The translations under genes were made by a program, and so were the position numbers. From assembly GCA_964036295.1 (NCBI GenBank), contig OZ038468.1, positions 2,321,001 to 2,385,000 on the forward strand: a stretch of 64,000 bases of DNA, given 5' to 3'. The notes beneath the pieces are model-generated. The model was not told the DNA's origin, did no database searches, and worked only from the letters and a program-made list of their open reading frames with translations. This DNA is from Plumapathes pennacea. Its lineage: Eukaryota; Cnidaria; Anthozoa; Antipatharia; Myriopathidae. Shown here piece by piece: positions 44,334-58,279 of the stretch (position 1 is its first letter; every line of letters starts with the position of its first letter).

Positions 44334-45434
44334 TTATACCGTTGTTTCATAAACGCATTTCAATTTGTTTTCTTGAGCTGTGTCTTGTTGATTCAGAACT
44401 TTTGTGAAAATTTTTGATTGTTCCTTTCTTGTGACAAGTTGTAAAGGGGGACTTGTTGGGTTTTTTGTCGAAGTTAAGCATCGTGCAGGATGGATGGCTC
44501 CGTTGCCGGTTAACGGTAGATTTAACCTCGCCTGGAGCTCTGGTGGACGCCATCCAATGATGGTTAGAATCGCCTTTCGAAAACATGGAATGTCCCAAGC
44601 GTAAACGAACGGATTCAAACACGAACTGAGCATCACGAATAGGATGTTCAAGTGTCGAAGCCAGACGAGAGAACTACAGCTGCATGTGGTGCAAAACGCC
44701 AAAACGTTGGTCATAGCACAACTTGGAATGTGGCAGGAAAGAAATGCTGCCAACATCAGCATGAATGCCTTGGTCAACCGTGCTTCTCTTTCGTGAGCAA
44801 GTCGCGCGGCAGCAACTTCATTAATCATTGTTTGTAGCTGGACTGCGTTTTGTCGCATCTTGCGGAAAATAAAAGCATAGGACACGATTAAAATCTCGAG
44901 AGTCAAACCAGTGGCTGTGCTGTCGAAAACAAATGCGTATCTGATGTAGCCAGCTTTGAAGTAAACGAATGGTACGGACACGGAGACAATCCAGATGGCC
45001 AGAGAAGCGCTGACTACTTTCCACGTATTCGTGGTGGCTCTATAGTACAGCGGAGACGTTATAGCGATGTGTCGATCAATGGTCAGCGCAGCCAAGCTCA
45101 AAACGGAAGCCATACAGGAAATAAAGCAAGCAATATGAAGTATTGCTGTAGAACGTTCTTCGAACAGTTCCCCTGTGAGTCCATTTTTTATGTATGTCAC
45201 CACAGAGATGGGGGCTACTACAAATCCAACGATTAAGTCTGCGCACGCTAAGTTGACGACAAACATGTTGAAAGGCGTACGGAGTTGCTTGTTTGGATCT
45301 TTATACACGGCGAGACAGACCAGCAGGTTTCCAACCGAAGCCACGAGAAAAATAACGAACGAGACAGAGGCAGTGAAGAAAGACATATACGCTGGAGCTA
45401 AAACTCTTGTACAATCTCGACCTTCAAACGCCAT
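44334..45434 (-). CDS. B5: family-B class A GPCR, diverged
   Basis: Intact single-exon receptor of 366 residues starting MAFEGRDC. It shares GN in TM1, NLACAD in TM2, DRH and NPFVY with the other B genes; after TM7 it reads AWDIPCFRK where others have AWRxPAFRN. The tail is the longest of the family, with a hydrophobic/Ser-Thr stretch and a VTRKEQSK block shared with B3. It is closest in type to B3. No A gene faces it: the next + strand sequence is the (TCA)n repeat and a relic. Ligand and coupling unknown. Confidence 0.85.
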   Translation of the reverse strand: MAFEGRDCTRVLAPAYMSFFTASVSFVIFLVASVGNLLVCLAVYKDPNKQLRTPFNMFVVNLACADLIVGFVVAPISVVTYIKNGLTGELFEERSTAILHIACFISCMASVLSLAALTIDRHIAITSPLYYRATTNTWKVVSASLAIWIVSVSVPFVYFKAGYIRYAFVFDSTATGLTLEILIVSYAFIFRKMRQNAVQLQTMINEVAAARLAHEREARLTKAFMLMLAAFLSCHIPSCAMTNVLAFCTTCSCSSLVWLRHLNILFVMLSSCLNPFVYAWDIPCFRKAILTIIGWRPPELQARLNLPLTGNGAIHPARCLTSTKNPTSPPLQLVTRKEQSKIFTKVLNQQDTAQENKLKCVYETTV

Positions 45435-45611
45435 AGTTCACTTACACTGCGGCTGTAGAAAAGAAAATATTAATATGATGAGCTCCACTTCAAATTTAAT
45501 GCATGGATTGTGTTTTCTCTGACTTCTGCCACTCACGCTTGCTTACTTCCCTGGGGAAGAATTAAGTGATTCAAAATTTGACTCTCTCTGCACAGCAATT
45601 GTAAATACCAA

Positions 45612-45858
45612 TGCCCAGTTGTTCAAAGCTTTTATGATTAAGCTAACTCACGGTTAACTAAATTCAGTCTCTCGTGTTTTTGGCCAAAGAACTACAGAGT
45701 TTTGATCACTGATTAACTAACGTTTGTTCCAGCTCAAAATATATAGCAAGGAAGTCGTTTTGTTCGCGCGAAAGGTTTTTCGGCTTTAGGCTCAAAATGA
45801 CAAGAAAGTTTATTCTAAAACCCAGGGTTAGCCTGGCCGTGCTTTGAACAACCGGGGC
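45612..45858. mobile_element. Inverted-repeat element (family 11), diverged copy
   Basis: Ends gcccagttgttcaaag and ctttgaacaaccggggc. Related to the complete element at 62,267-62,404. Confidence 0.5.
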
Positions 45859-46077
45859 CAAACATTGTACAGTAAGCCTCTATGATACTCCCTGACTTTT
45901 GTACGATTAGTTTTTGCAACTTTCACTTAAACCTTACCTCTTTCTTTTTAATTCAGAACGTCACTAGGTTACAGAGTAACTTGGTATTAGAGTGTGATAA
46001 CGCCGGCTATAAACCACCACAACACGTAGGAGGATGTTTTATTCAGTGTCGAAGGCTAAAATAAGCACACAGCATAT

Positions 46078-46126
46078 CTTTTATACTGACACCTTGTCAT
46101 AGGATTGACAAGGTGTCAGTATAAAA
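46078..46126. repeat. Perfect short hairpin
   Basis: The arms ttttatactgacaccttgtca and its exact complement flank a six-base loop. No T-run or gene lies nearby, so it is probably a mini element end rather than a terminator. Confidence 0.6.
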
Positions 46127-46199
46127 TTCAAGATTCAATGTTTAATCTTTCTAGCCCCGCCATTAACAAACATAACGCCAAAGTACTACAACGGAAGTT

Positions 46200-46470
46200 T
46201 GTTTGTTAAAAAATGAGTTTGTGAAGCTATGTGAGATTCGTTCAATGCAATATGAATGTTCTGGTCAAGCTCTTATATTATCGGAAAAAATTAGCTTGTG
46301 ATACTAAAAAATACCGGAGTTTTTAGAACTATGTGAGATTCGTTTAATGCAATATGAATGCTCCGCCCAAGCTCTTTAATAACATTATTGAAAAATTGAG
46401 TTTGTGATATTGAAAAGTCGGCGGAGTTTGTGGATCTATGTGAAATTTGTTCACTAATGCAATATGAATG
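46200..46470. repeat. Three-copy ~110-bp imperfect tandem repeat
   Basis: Each unit contains ctatgtgagattcgtt-aatgcaatatgaatg followed by a variant of caagctctt and gagtttgtgata. Non-coding. Confidence 0.6.
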
Positions 46471-46501
46471 CAAATCTTACACACGTCTTCTTACACTGCC
46501 C

Positions 46502-46591
46502 CGTTTGAAATCCAAGATGGCGTCTGCAACTGCCGTGGATCTGCCGCTCGGTCGCCAGCCGCCGTTGTGGACGCCATCTTAGATTTCAAAC
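46502..46591. repeat. Hairpin with AAGATGGCGTC arms
   Basis: gtttgaaatccaagatggcgtc pairs with gacgccatcttagatttcaaac around a GC-richer loop. The arms contain the AAGATGGCG core known from YY1-type sites and translation starts. Whether this is regulatory or just a small MITE cannot be told. Confidence 0.45.
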
Positions 46592-46679
46592 TTGAAAACA
46601 TTGGGCAAATGTTTTCAAGATTCGACCAAAAGCGCGTGCATGCTTATCTCATGAGACCTGCCCATTAATATCGGGATTG

Positions 46680-47151
46680 AAAGTTTGTTATTTTTGCCTT
46701 GACCATATGATTGCACTTAACGGAAATTAAAGCATTCATTGTATAAAATATTTACCACTGAAACGTGAGCTCTTTTATTTAAGTTCACCGCCTCATTAAG
46801 CTCAGTCTCGAATGTGGACATTGGCTCGGGCTAGATATATTTAGTTGCAGGTCGAGCGCAATCAATTAAACATTAGATTCGGCATATGAATTTTTTTACG
46901 AAATTTAAATCATTAATTTTTAGACAGCAAATTATCTTCCTGAAACTTACAGAGCAGATGTATTGTTGGTGTTTGTGATAAAAAAGTCGTTTACACTAAA
47001 AACACCAAACGGCAAAATTGTTGCGAGATACTCTTCTGCAGGGAATGTTTAAATTATCTTCTGCCTCAAAAAGCAGTTTTGCAAAATTTCTCAAATTAAG
47101 GGAGCAAGGAAAGTTCAATCTTCCCACGCGTTGAAAAACAGATAAAAATGC
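46680..47151. other. Non-coding spacer
   Basis: No gene. Positions 46,920-47,050 repeat a block found at about 23,020-23,140 (cttcctgaaacttacagagcagatg). Confidence 0.5.
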
Positions 47152-48050
47152 ACTTAGTATCCAGAGAAATCATAATAAGCAAGCATATGAAAGACTACGG
47201 TCGCGACTGACTCGTCATTTCCATGAAGGGAGCAGGTGTAACGGAAACGACGCCATGTTTTATAAATTTTACTTAGCGACCATGAGTGCATCAGGAGGAG
47301 TCATTTTATCACTAGGGATAGTTCACACTAAAGCTGGCCCCGCTATTTAACTTTGTGGAATGCATTCGCTTTGGAACGTAACTTTTGATATCATATTTTA
47401 ATTGCACATTAATTGCCTTTATCATCAATTGAATGCAATCAAACATTATATTACAGGGAAGTACCAGAGAAGTATGCCATATACTTCTATGAATATGAAA
47501 TGGTCATCACTTCAAATTGTGGAAGTCGGTTTTTATTAATTTTTTCCGATGAGCATAACATTGATAATTGCATGTTACAGCTGAAACTTGCGGAGAGGAA
47601 TCAAACGTTATTAAAACTAACAATTAAAATATATAGGTGTTTGACGACTGTGTTTTCTTCTCTTGACCTCTATTTATAACGTTGTTTCATAAACGCATTT
47701 CAATTCCTTAAAATATGAATTGTTTTTTCTCTGGTTTGTGCCAAACACACTTGTTTTACTTTCCTGAGGTAGAAGTGATTCAAAACGTGACTCTAATTTA
47801 TCTGCTCTAAAGCAGCTGTACAATAATTGCACCCGGCAAGAGTCTAAATTTAACAGTTAAACAAAGAAATAATTAAAGTTTCTAACGACGTTTTTGCGAC
47901 TGAATTATATTTGACTTCAGACCACTCACCTTGTGTTTTTATCCAGAACGGCAGTAAATCACACGGTAACTAAGTAGTTAGGTCTGTAACAACCGCTACA
48001 TTCTACACCACTAAACGTATGAGGAAGTTTTATTGTCGTGGGCTGAAAAT
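47152..48050. pseudogene. B-locus ghost: both flanks, receptor body excised
   Basis: 47,152-47,628 matches 43,459-43,935 downstream of B5. 47,629-47,705 matches the B5 3' end including its last codons (44,296-44,370). The next bases then match the sequence 5' of B5 (from about 45,495), on through 45,600 and 45,900-46,030. The roughly 1.1 kb receptor body and the (TCA)n repeat are missing. This reads as a duplicated B locus from which the gene was deleted. Confidence 0.65.
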
Positions 48051-48284
48051 CTTGTGTTTTTCCTCAGTGCATTTATTAAAAATAAGCCTTATAGAACAGA
48101 TAATATTGACTCGGGTTCACTTTCGTTGTTATGCTTCGTGCGTCATCGATGTCATAATTCTTGATGCAAATAATTTCCTGAGAACCTGCTCTTAAGCCCG
48201 CCTACATTTATTTATATAGTTCTGCAGCTATCTGCTTGTTATGGGCTTTGTTTAATTTGTTTCTTTATTCATAGGTTTTGCGAA

Positions 48285-48410
48285 TTTTATGCGCCGGACT
48301 GCCAATAAAGCACGCGATATGAACTCATTAGCGGTCGATTATTGATTCCAAAGCGACGACAGTTTTAACCAGGTAATCGCAAGTCTTTTGATTATATCTT
48401 AAAAGATTAA
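48285..48410 (+). pseudogene. A-family 5' leader relic without coding region
   Basis: Matches the last ~130 bases before the A genes: ccaataaagcacgcgatatg, a shifted cattagcggtcga block, cgacagttttaaccaggta and the terminal atcttaaaaga just before where the ATG would be. No receptor sequence follows. It marks the right-hand limit of the detectable array. Confidence 0.65.
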
Positions 48411-49452
48411 ACTTTGCCGAATGAAGGCTAATAAGAGCTTGAGGGTTTGAATATTTTTCTTCAAGGACGTTCACGCCAAAAATTTCTAACATTCAGAATC
48501 TTTTAATTTTTTGATATTATCTAGAGGGTCGGTAAAGAAACTTACTTACTAAAACAAAAGTAGAAGTCACCAGACGTTTAAGAGAGTTATTTTGACAAAT
48601 AATATTCAAGAACCATGTTTTGTTAACGTGTGCGCCGCTCGTGCATGACGTTGCATTGCGTCACCCATTGTTCATTAAAGAAATAAAGCACTTGTCAGCG
48701 TACGTATATTGAGTTGTTGATAGATGCACTTGGGAATTTGAACGAACACGAGAGAAGTTTGGAGAAGCACGAAGTCGCCGAGTGTCATGTGACGCCATTG
48801 ATTTGAAATACTTTGGAAGTTTTTTTCTTCTATTTTTTTCTTCTTTTGTGTTTTATAATAACGACAAAAATCTTACAAGAATCCGCGACACATATTAAAA
48901 ACAAAATAAAACAAACGCAACAAATGTTTCAAAATACCTTGGTTTTGTGGGGAAAAGGATTACAATATGTTCAGGTACCATCTTAAGTATGAAAATAAGA
49001 CTTTTCACATATCTCTACAAATGTTTGTATTGTAGGTTTAGGATAAACAGGGCCCCTTGGATACCAACCCTCGAACTGACTGGGCTATCCTGTATGAATA
49101 AAATTGTCTATCTATATCTAACAGAGTTTTGAGAAGAAACTTGAATAATTCCATCTTTGTGACTGTTCGTTTTTCTGCCTTTCGTGGAACTTTATATGAC
49201 AAATGACTATGTCTATTATTAATTTGCAAGACGATCAACAACTCCAAACGCCGTCTTCCCAGGTAAAAATTCAAATCAATAAAGTTTGGAGAGCAAATAA
49301 TTTTCCGTGCAGAGCAGACACAACAATTTTAATAACCAGGACAATTCAATAACCGAAATATATTCACCTTATGTTTGAGGAATGGTCATATTAAGAAAAG
49401 CACTGACTCATATCTTAGTGTCAGTGTAATGTCAACGAAATCTTACAAACAT
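48411..49452. other. Non-coding spacer before the TRIM gene
   Basis: No gene or clear repeat. It separates the GPCR array from the conserved gene pair. Confidence 0.55.
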
Positions 49453-51681
49453 TTAAATTAAGATTTGAACGCGGTTGTTATCATAGTCTGTCACATACAC
49501 GTGACCATTCTTGGATACTGCTACGTCTTCAGGCCTAATGAACTGTCCAAGTCCTGTGCCTTGACCTCCAGTCTTGGAAACAAACTCTCCCTCAGTTGTG
49601 AACACCTGCAGTCTGTGGTTTATTTCATCAACCACAAGTAAGTCACCAAACTTGTCGATAGCAACACCACGTGGTCTCTGAAGCTGCCCGTTCCCAGTCC
49701 CTTTGCAGCCAATATCATGAAGATATTCACCTGTCACATCAAACACTTTGATGCAATCTTCTTTATAATATGACACAAAGAACTTCTCGTTGTGATAAAC
49801 TGCGTACCTTGGGGGTTCATTGCAGTCGGGGGCGCTGAAGAACTGGATCAACTCTTCCCCGTCAGGGGAGAGGACCTTGACAAGTTTGTCCGACCAGTCA
49901 CACACGATAACGCGACCATCATTTGTGACAGAGACACCAAAGGGAGACTTGAGATAGACAGAACCAAAATGTCTGAGGAAATTTCCACTTCCTGTGAATA
50001 GCAAAGCCTGCTTATTCAACGTATCAGTTGTACCAATCACAATGAGATGATCAGTACTGGTGTATGCTACAGATATAGGCCCCTGCAGTCTTTCCTGTTC
50101 CTGACCAAACTTTCTCAGGAATTTTCCATCTGAGGTAAACACTTGCACTCTCTTGTTCCTTGCGTCAGCCACAGCGATGTTACCAGTGCTGCTCACAGAT
50201 AATCCCTGGGGCCCATTAAAGTGCCCTTTCCCAGTTCCCTTTGAACCAAATGACGAGATAAACTGGTACTGATGTGGAGTCACGTCAACATTCCATGGAC
50301 TACCAGTCAGCGGTTGTCCATTCACGTTGATCATCACGTGATGCTGTCCGTGTCTCTGTGGCGCATAAGTCACGTGATATGTTCCATCTTTCTTATCTTC
50401 AATCTTCCCCTCAAGTTCTTCCTCTTGTGCGGCTGTTTGAATGTGGACTGTGACTTGGTCACGCTTATCATAACATTGTTGTCCTTCAGCATCTTTTGTG
50501 ATGACTGTAAACTCAGCTCTCTCTCTTCGCTTTGCTTCTTGTAAATCTTTGCCTTCAGCCAATGAGCGTGAGGGGTCAGTCAAGCTCACAACAACTCGCC
50601 CCAGGGTCGACTGGCGCACGGTCCGACACAGCTCGTCATTTTTTACCAAACCCACACGGACAGGTTTGTTTTGTGTAAATTTCTGGCATTTCACCAGTTC
50701 ATCATAGCGTTGAGCGATACCCTCTTTCGTCTGAACAATTTCCGGTCCCATGTTTCTTGTCATAATGGCCTCGGCGTACTTAATGGCGCTGTTGAGTTGA
50801 GTCAAACTTAGTTCAAAGTTCTTGAGTTCCGCCAAATGAGCTTGTCGTTGTGTCTGGTGGACTTCGTCCAGTTCTATCATGATGTATGCCTCGTGTTCTT
50901 TCAAATCTCGTATCAGTTCTTCCACTGTCGCTTGTGCTGTGTCTCTTGCTTCCTTTATCTGTTGTTCAACGCTTTCAAAGTTCTTTCTGCTTTTCTCAAT
51001 TTTTTGCTGAAACCCTGAAACTCTGGACTTCATCTGCTCCACGTCTTTAATAATCTGCCTTTTGTGCTGCTCAGCAACGCCTGGAATGTCGAACATCGAA
51101 TGTTTCTTGTGCCCAACCACTGTGCACTTGTGACAGATACAAACTCGGCAGTCTTCACAGTAGTATTCTAGTGGTTCTCTCTCGTGATACTGTTTGTCAC
51201 ACAGTACGGGTCTTTTAATGAGTGCTTCGATGTCGGCAGTTTGTAAATTCTGCAGTGACGCTTGGCGATGAGCTCTTGTGACCTTTATGTCATTGTGTTT
51301 GCCGAGACAAACTTCGCACAGGAATGTTTGGCACTCGAAGCAGTAAGAACTTGCAGCGACGTTTTTGTTACAATTGTCGCAGTTTTTCTGCTTGTTTGTA
51401 CCGCTCTTGTCCAGCGCCAGAATATCAAGCAGTCGGTTTTTGTGGAAAGCTGTCTGAAAGGCATCGAATTTGTCGTTGTCGGGCAACTGGAACGTGGCCA
51501 AACACTCGGGGCAGTCAAATGTTGTGTGTCCTTGTCGTCTTCTAGTGGCCGCGTATTTGTTGAGACAGTCGAGGCAAAAGCTGTGCAGACATGGCAAAGT
51601 CTTGGGTTTGTTGACTAGGTGAATGCAGAAGGAACATTCAGCTTCCTTCCTCAAGATATCAAACAATTGCTTCACCTCCAT
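49453..51681 (-). CDS. TRIM-NHL protein (TRIM2/3/71-like E3 ligase)
   Basis: Single open frame of 742 residues with the full TRIM-NHL order. RING: C16, C19, C31, H33, C36, C39 and CPEC at 57-60. B-box 1 from about 97 (C101, C104, C114, C117) and B-box 2 from about 155 (CDK- to HxxHS). Coiled coil about 200-350. Filamin-type Ig domain about 365-475, ending GSPWNVDV. Then six-bladed NHL propeller repeats to the C-terminus, the last with VTDYDNNRVQILI. Such proteins are RING ubiquitin ligases whose NHL domain binds RNA or protein partners. The start ATG (MEVKQLF) precedes the RING at the usual distance. Many cnidarian relatives exist, so one-to-one orthology is not claimed. An upstream non-coding exon is possible. 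Confidence 0.92.
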   Translation of the reverse strand: MEVKQLFDILRKEAECSFCIHLVNKPKTLPCLHSFCLDCLNKYAATRRRQGHTTFDCPECLATFQLPDNDKFDAFQTAFHKNRLLDILALDKSGTNKQKNCDNCNKNVAASSYCFECQTFLCEVCLGKHNDIKVTRAHRQASLQNLQTADIEALIKRPVLCDKQYHEREPLEYYCEDCRVCICHKCTVVGHKKHSMFDIPGVAEQHKRQIIKDVEQMKSRVSGFQQKIEKSRKNFESVEQQIKEARDTAQATVEELIRDLKEHEAYIMIELDEVHQTQRQAHLAELKNFELSLTQLNSAIKYAEAIMTRNMGPEIVQTKEGIAQRYDELVKCQKFTQNKPVRVGLVKNDELCRTVRQSTLGRVVVSLTDPSRSLAEGKDLQEAKRRERAEFTVITKDAEGQQCYDKRDQVTVHIQTAAQEEELEGKIEDKKDGTYHVTYAPQRHGQHHVMINVNGQPLTGSPWNVDVTPHQYQFISSFGSKGTGKGHFNGPQGLSVSSTGNIAVADARNKRVQVFTSDGKFLRKFGQEQERLQGPISVAYTSTDHLIVIGTTDTLNKQALLFTGSGNFLRHFGSVYLKSPFGVSVTNDGRVIVCDWSDKLVKVLSPDGEELIQFFSAPDCNEPPRYAVYHNEKFFVSYYKEDCIKVFDVTGEYLHDIGCKGTGNGQLQRPRGVAIDKFGDLLVVDEINHRLQVFTTEGEFVSKTGGQGTGLGQFIRPEDVAVSKNGHVYVTDYDNNRVQILI

Positions 51682-55303
<3,622 letters not shown>

Positions 55304-55321
55304 TGACGAAAAAAAAAAATA

Positions 55322-55671
55322 TTTATTACACGACTTCACATTTTCGAGTGCAAATACGGGCCAAAACGAGTGCAAAGATGGGAGCGTATTGCACTCGTCA
55401 GGAACCAGATCAACTGGTTTATTAGCTTACGTGATCAGTTTTTGCAAGCAAAGTTCACGAACGCGTCATTTTTTGTTCCATTTTGCGCGCGGCGAGAATG
55501 TTTGCCCTGCTTCGTTTGTCGTGTAATAAACAATTTATTACACGAAAAGTCGTGCAATACGGCTGTATTTTTACTCGTCAGTTTTATTTTTTCTCGCCTG
55601 AAGCAGGCTCGAAAAAATAAAACCGACTCGTAAAAATACTCCGCCGTATTGCACTCCTTCCCGTGTAATAA
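55322..55671. mobile_element. Two adjacent inverted-repeat elements with ttattacacg ends
   Basis: The first runs from ttattacacgac to gtcgtgtaataa (55,322-55,530). The second is a strong hairpin, 55,535-55,671: ttattacacg with gtgcaatacgg, agtaaaaatac and ttttattttttctcg arms, closing with cgtgtaataa. Both lie just beyond the AK6 stop and could form its 3' untranslated region. Confidence 0.6.
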
Positions 55672-56613
55672 CCTCTTTATATACGCTGAGCATTGGAACT
55701 TTAATCCTTATGGCTCACAGGGGAGTGATCAGTTTGTAGTTGTAAGTTGAGTTCAGTCTTTGGGGATTTCTCATGCACTGTTCGTTTTGTAGTTTTTCCT
55801 GTCATGATTTTGAGTGAAATGGGCGAGACATACTAGTACATGTATAGAAAGTGCAATGAACTTTCACAGCATATGAAATACATGTGGACCGGCGGAAAAT
55901 AACTAACCAGACAGTAATTTTAGTTAGTGCTTTGAATGTTTTGTGAAAGCTGGATTGGGAAATTGGTTCAGAATTCATCAGGGCCCAAGTTCTTTAAGTC
56001 GTGCAATACTCATGTTAAAATTTGTAAGAGTATATTAACACTTACTGTAACCAATGGACATCTCAAAATGCGTACCTAGACGTTCGGATAAAATCCCTAG
56101 CAGCTCTTAAAATGCAATGTATATATGCAGAATTTCGAATGCGAGATCTGTGCTAACACTAATTTAAATTACAATAGCACTTAGTTGTTAAATAAGGCAG
56201 TGGAGACATCTGCTTACGCTGCATATTAGTGCTGCTGTGCTGGCAACCTCACTTCGATGCATCTTGTTGCTGATTGGATCTCTATTCTTATACTATCAGT
56301 TTTGCACATGATTGGTTCATCATGTCACGTGGGTCCAACTCGCAAACCGGTTTTACAAGTATGAGGCTGAGGTATGCTGCATATTAGTGCTGCTGTGCTG
56401 TCACTGATCTCTCATGCCGCTGAACACGTGACCGTGGCGCACAAAGGCAACCTCACTTCGATGTTGTTGAAATTTAGTTTACATTCATTAAAAGTTGTAC
56501 GAGTTGATGTTCATTCGTATCATGTACCGTTTCACTTCAAATCTTCGCTACACAGTACTTACAGGTGGGACAAACTGAATATTATGACGTTAACCTGGCG
56601 ATATTAACTCCTT
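55672..56613. other. Non-coding, with a small local duplication
   Basis: No gene. The block tgctgcatattagtgctgctgtgctg occurs at about 56,218 and 56,372, each followed by a ggcaacctcacttcgatg block. Confidence 0.5.
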
Positions 56614-57040
56614 TAAGCCCTGGCCAAACGAGATGCAAGTCGATGCAAGTTCGACATGACAAAAAAATTTGCATCGACTTGCAAAAGGTGGCCAAACGAG
56701 ACGCAAGTCGAGGCAAGCTCATGCAAGTTTTGTAAAAACTTTTTCTTTTTTAGACGGTTCTGAGTCAGAAACCGAGTAAAAAGTCTCTCTTGAGCTGGAA
56801 CTTAATGAGGAGGCTTTTACTTTTGATTTTTTTGATTTAGACTTGCCTTTGCTAACGCGCTCTTTGCTGTATTAGGTGAAAAACTTGCGTCGACTTGCAT
56901 GAAAATTTGAACATGTTCAAATTCCATGCAAGTCACTGCAAGTCCGTGCAAGTTGGTGGCCAAACGAAACGCAAGTCCACGCAAGTTTGAAAACTTGCAT
57001 CGACTTGCATTGACTCTCACCTCGTTTGGCCAGGGCTTTA
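56614..57040. mobile_element. Harbinger-like MITE (family 9)
   Basis: Ends agccctggccaaacgag and ctcgtttggccagggct, flanked by TTA. The interior is built of repeated gcaagt-cgatgcaagt words. There is no transposase. Confidence 0.7.
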
Positions 57041-57065
57041 GTCAGAGATATAGCATACATCTGGC

Positions 57066-57398
57066 TTTCAGTAGCTTGCGCCAAGAGACCACAAGGTCTC
57101 TTGCTTGGGTAGATTAAAGCTGATTGAACCTAATTTCTCGCTCATGATTATTAAATGCTCTTCACGATTGGTTGGGAGAATTTGCGTAGGGTTAATAACT
57201 CACTGCGATTTTATGACGTTTGTCAAGAGACTCGGCTGTCATTAGCTTGCGCCAAGAGACCACAAGGTCTCTTGCTTGCGCAGATTAAAGCTGATTGAGC
57301 CTTAGTTTCTCGCTCATCATTTATACGTTTTCTTCTCGATTGGTTGGAAGACTTAGCGCAGGGTTAATAACGCACTGCGATTTCATGACGTTTCTCAT
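57066..57398. repeat. Two-copy ~173-bp tandem duplication
   Basis: agcttgcgccaagagaccac begins both copies (near 57,073 and 57,246), and gggttaataac-cactgcgattt ends both. Each copy contains the palindrome aagagaccacaaggtctctt. Confidence 0.7.
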
Positions 57399-57450
57399 CA
57401 AATTTTCGATGGTCTTTGTAGTCTAAGTACAAGCGGATTTGTTAACATTA

Positions 57451-57640
57451 ACCCTTTCACCGCCTGAGTGATCAACATTAACTCTCTCCCTTCAGTCTCT
57501 CGCCAGAGATATATGGTACAGTTTGGAGAATGTGACAATAGTTCATTCAGACGAAAGCTGGTTGGCCTAATAATTCTCACTATATCACTCATACGTTTTC
57601 TTCTCGAATAGTTAGGAGAATTTGTACGCTCATCAGCAGA
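57451..57640. mobile_element. piggyBac-like MITE, diverged partial copy
   Basis: Starts attaaccctttcaccgcc and follows the array copies through cgccagagatat, gtttggagaatgtg and the gaaagctg block; the right end is lost. Confidence 0.55.
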
Positions 57641-58097
57641 CGCTACAAAGTCCGTTAATTTTCTGAATATTCTTTACCCAATACGTTCGCAAAGAAGAAC
57701 ACTCAGGTTTCAAATTTTTGCAAAGATTTTTTAATTCGAACTCTAATATTTGGTTTTGGTTTTCATGCGAGCAAAAATATTTTCAACATTGGCCACAATC
57801 ACGCTCGAGCACTGTACCCGGACACTGGAAGGCGAGGTTACCTAGTGCTGATGACGTCAGGACGTATTTTCGCGGTGTCGGGCACCGGTGTGAACATTAC
57901 TTTTTCGTCAGTACCAATTGCCCGTGTCAAAATTTGTGTACGGTGCTCTAGTACGGGACCTTGTACTCGTGCTAAGGTACTTTGCTTATATTTTGACATG
58001 GCACTGACGAAAAGCCTACAAACGCGACCTAGATTACAACACTATATGAATGCTAACTATATCACACATTAGTATATACCACACAAGTGAATTTAAC

Positions 58098-58279
58098 AAA
58101 TTGACGTCAGTTTTTTATGTGTCTGTCCTCTTATTGATCATGAAACGCGTCATAACATTGTCAAAAAGTTGTGGATCCACGAGGCGCTTCGCCGAGTGGA
58201 TCCGCAACTTTTTGACAATGTTATGACGCGTTTCATGATCAATAAGAGGACAGACACATAAAAAACTGACGTCAATTTG
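58098..58279. mobile_element. Large palindrome (family 6), complete copy
   Basis: Arms of about 85 bases starting aaattgacgtcag and including tgtgtctgtcctcttattga, centred near gcgcttcgccg, are almost perfectly complementary. Half copies lie at 32,072-32,173, and a fragment of the tgtgtctgtcctcttattga word at 58,680-58,700. No coding capacity. Confidence 0.75.

Noticed and set aside
46078..46126. Hairpin as a transcription terminator
   Set aside because: Intrinsic terminators do not apply here, there is no T-run, and no gene ends there.
49792..51618. Several + strand frames over the TRIM gene
   Set aside because: Shadows of the - strand TRIM-NHL coding sequence.
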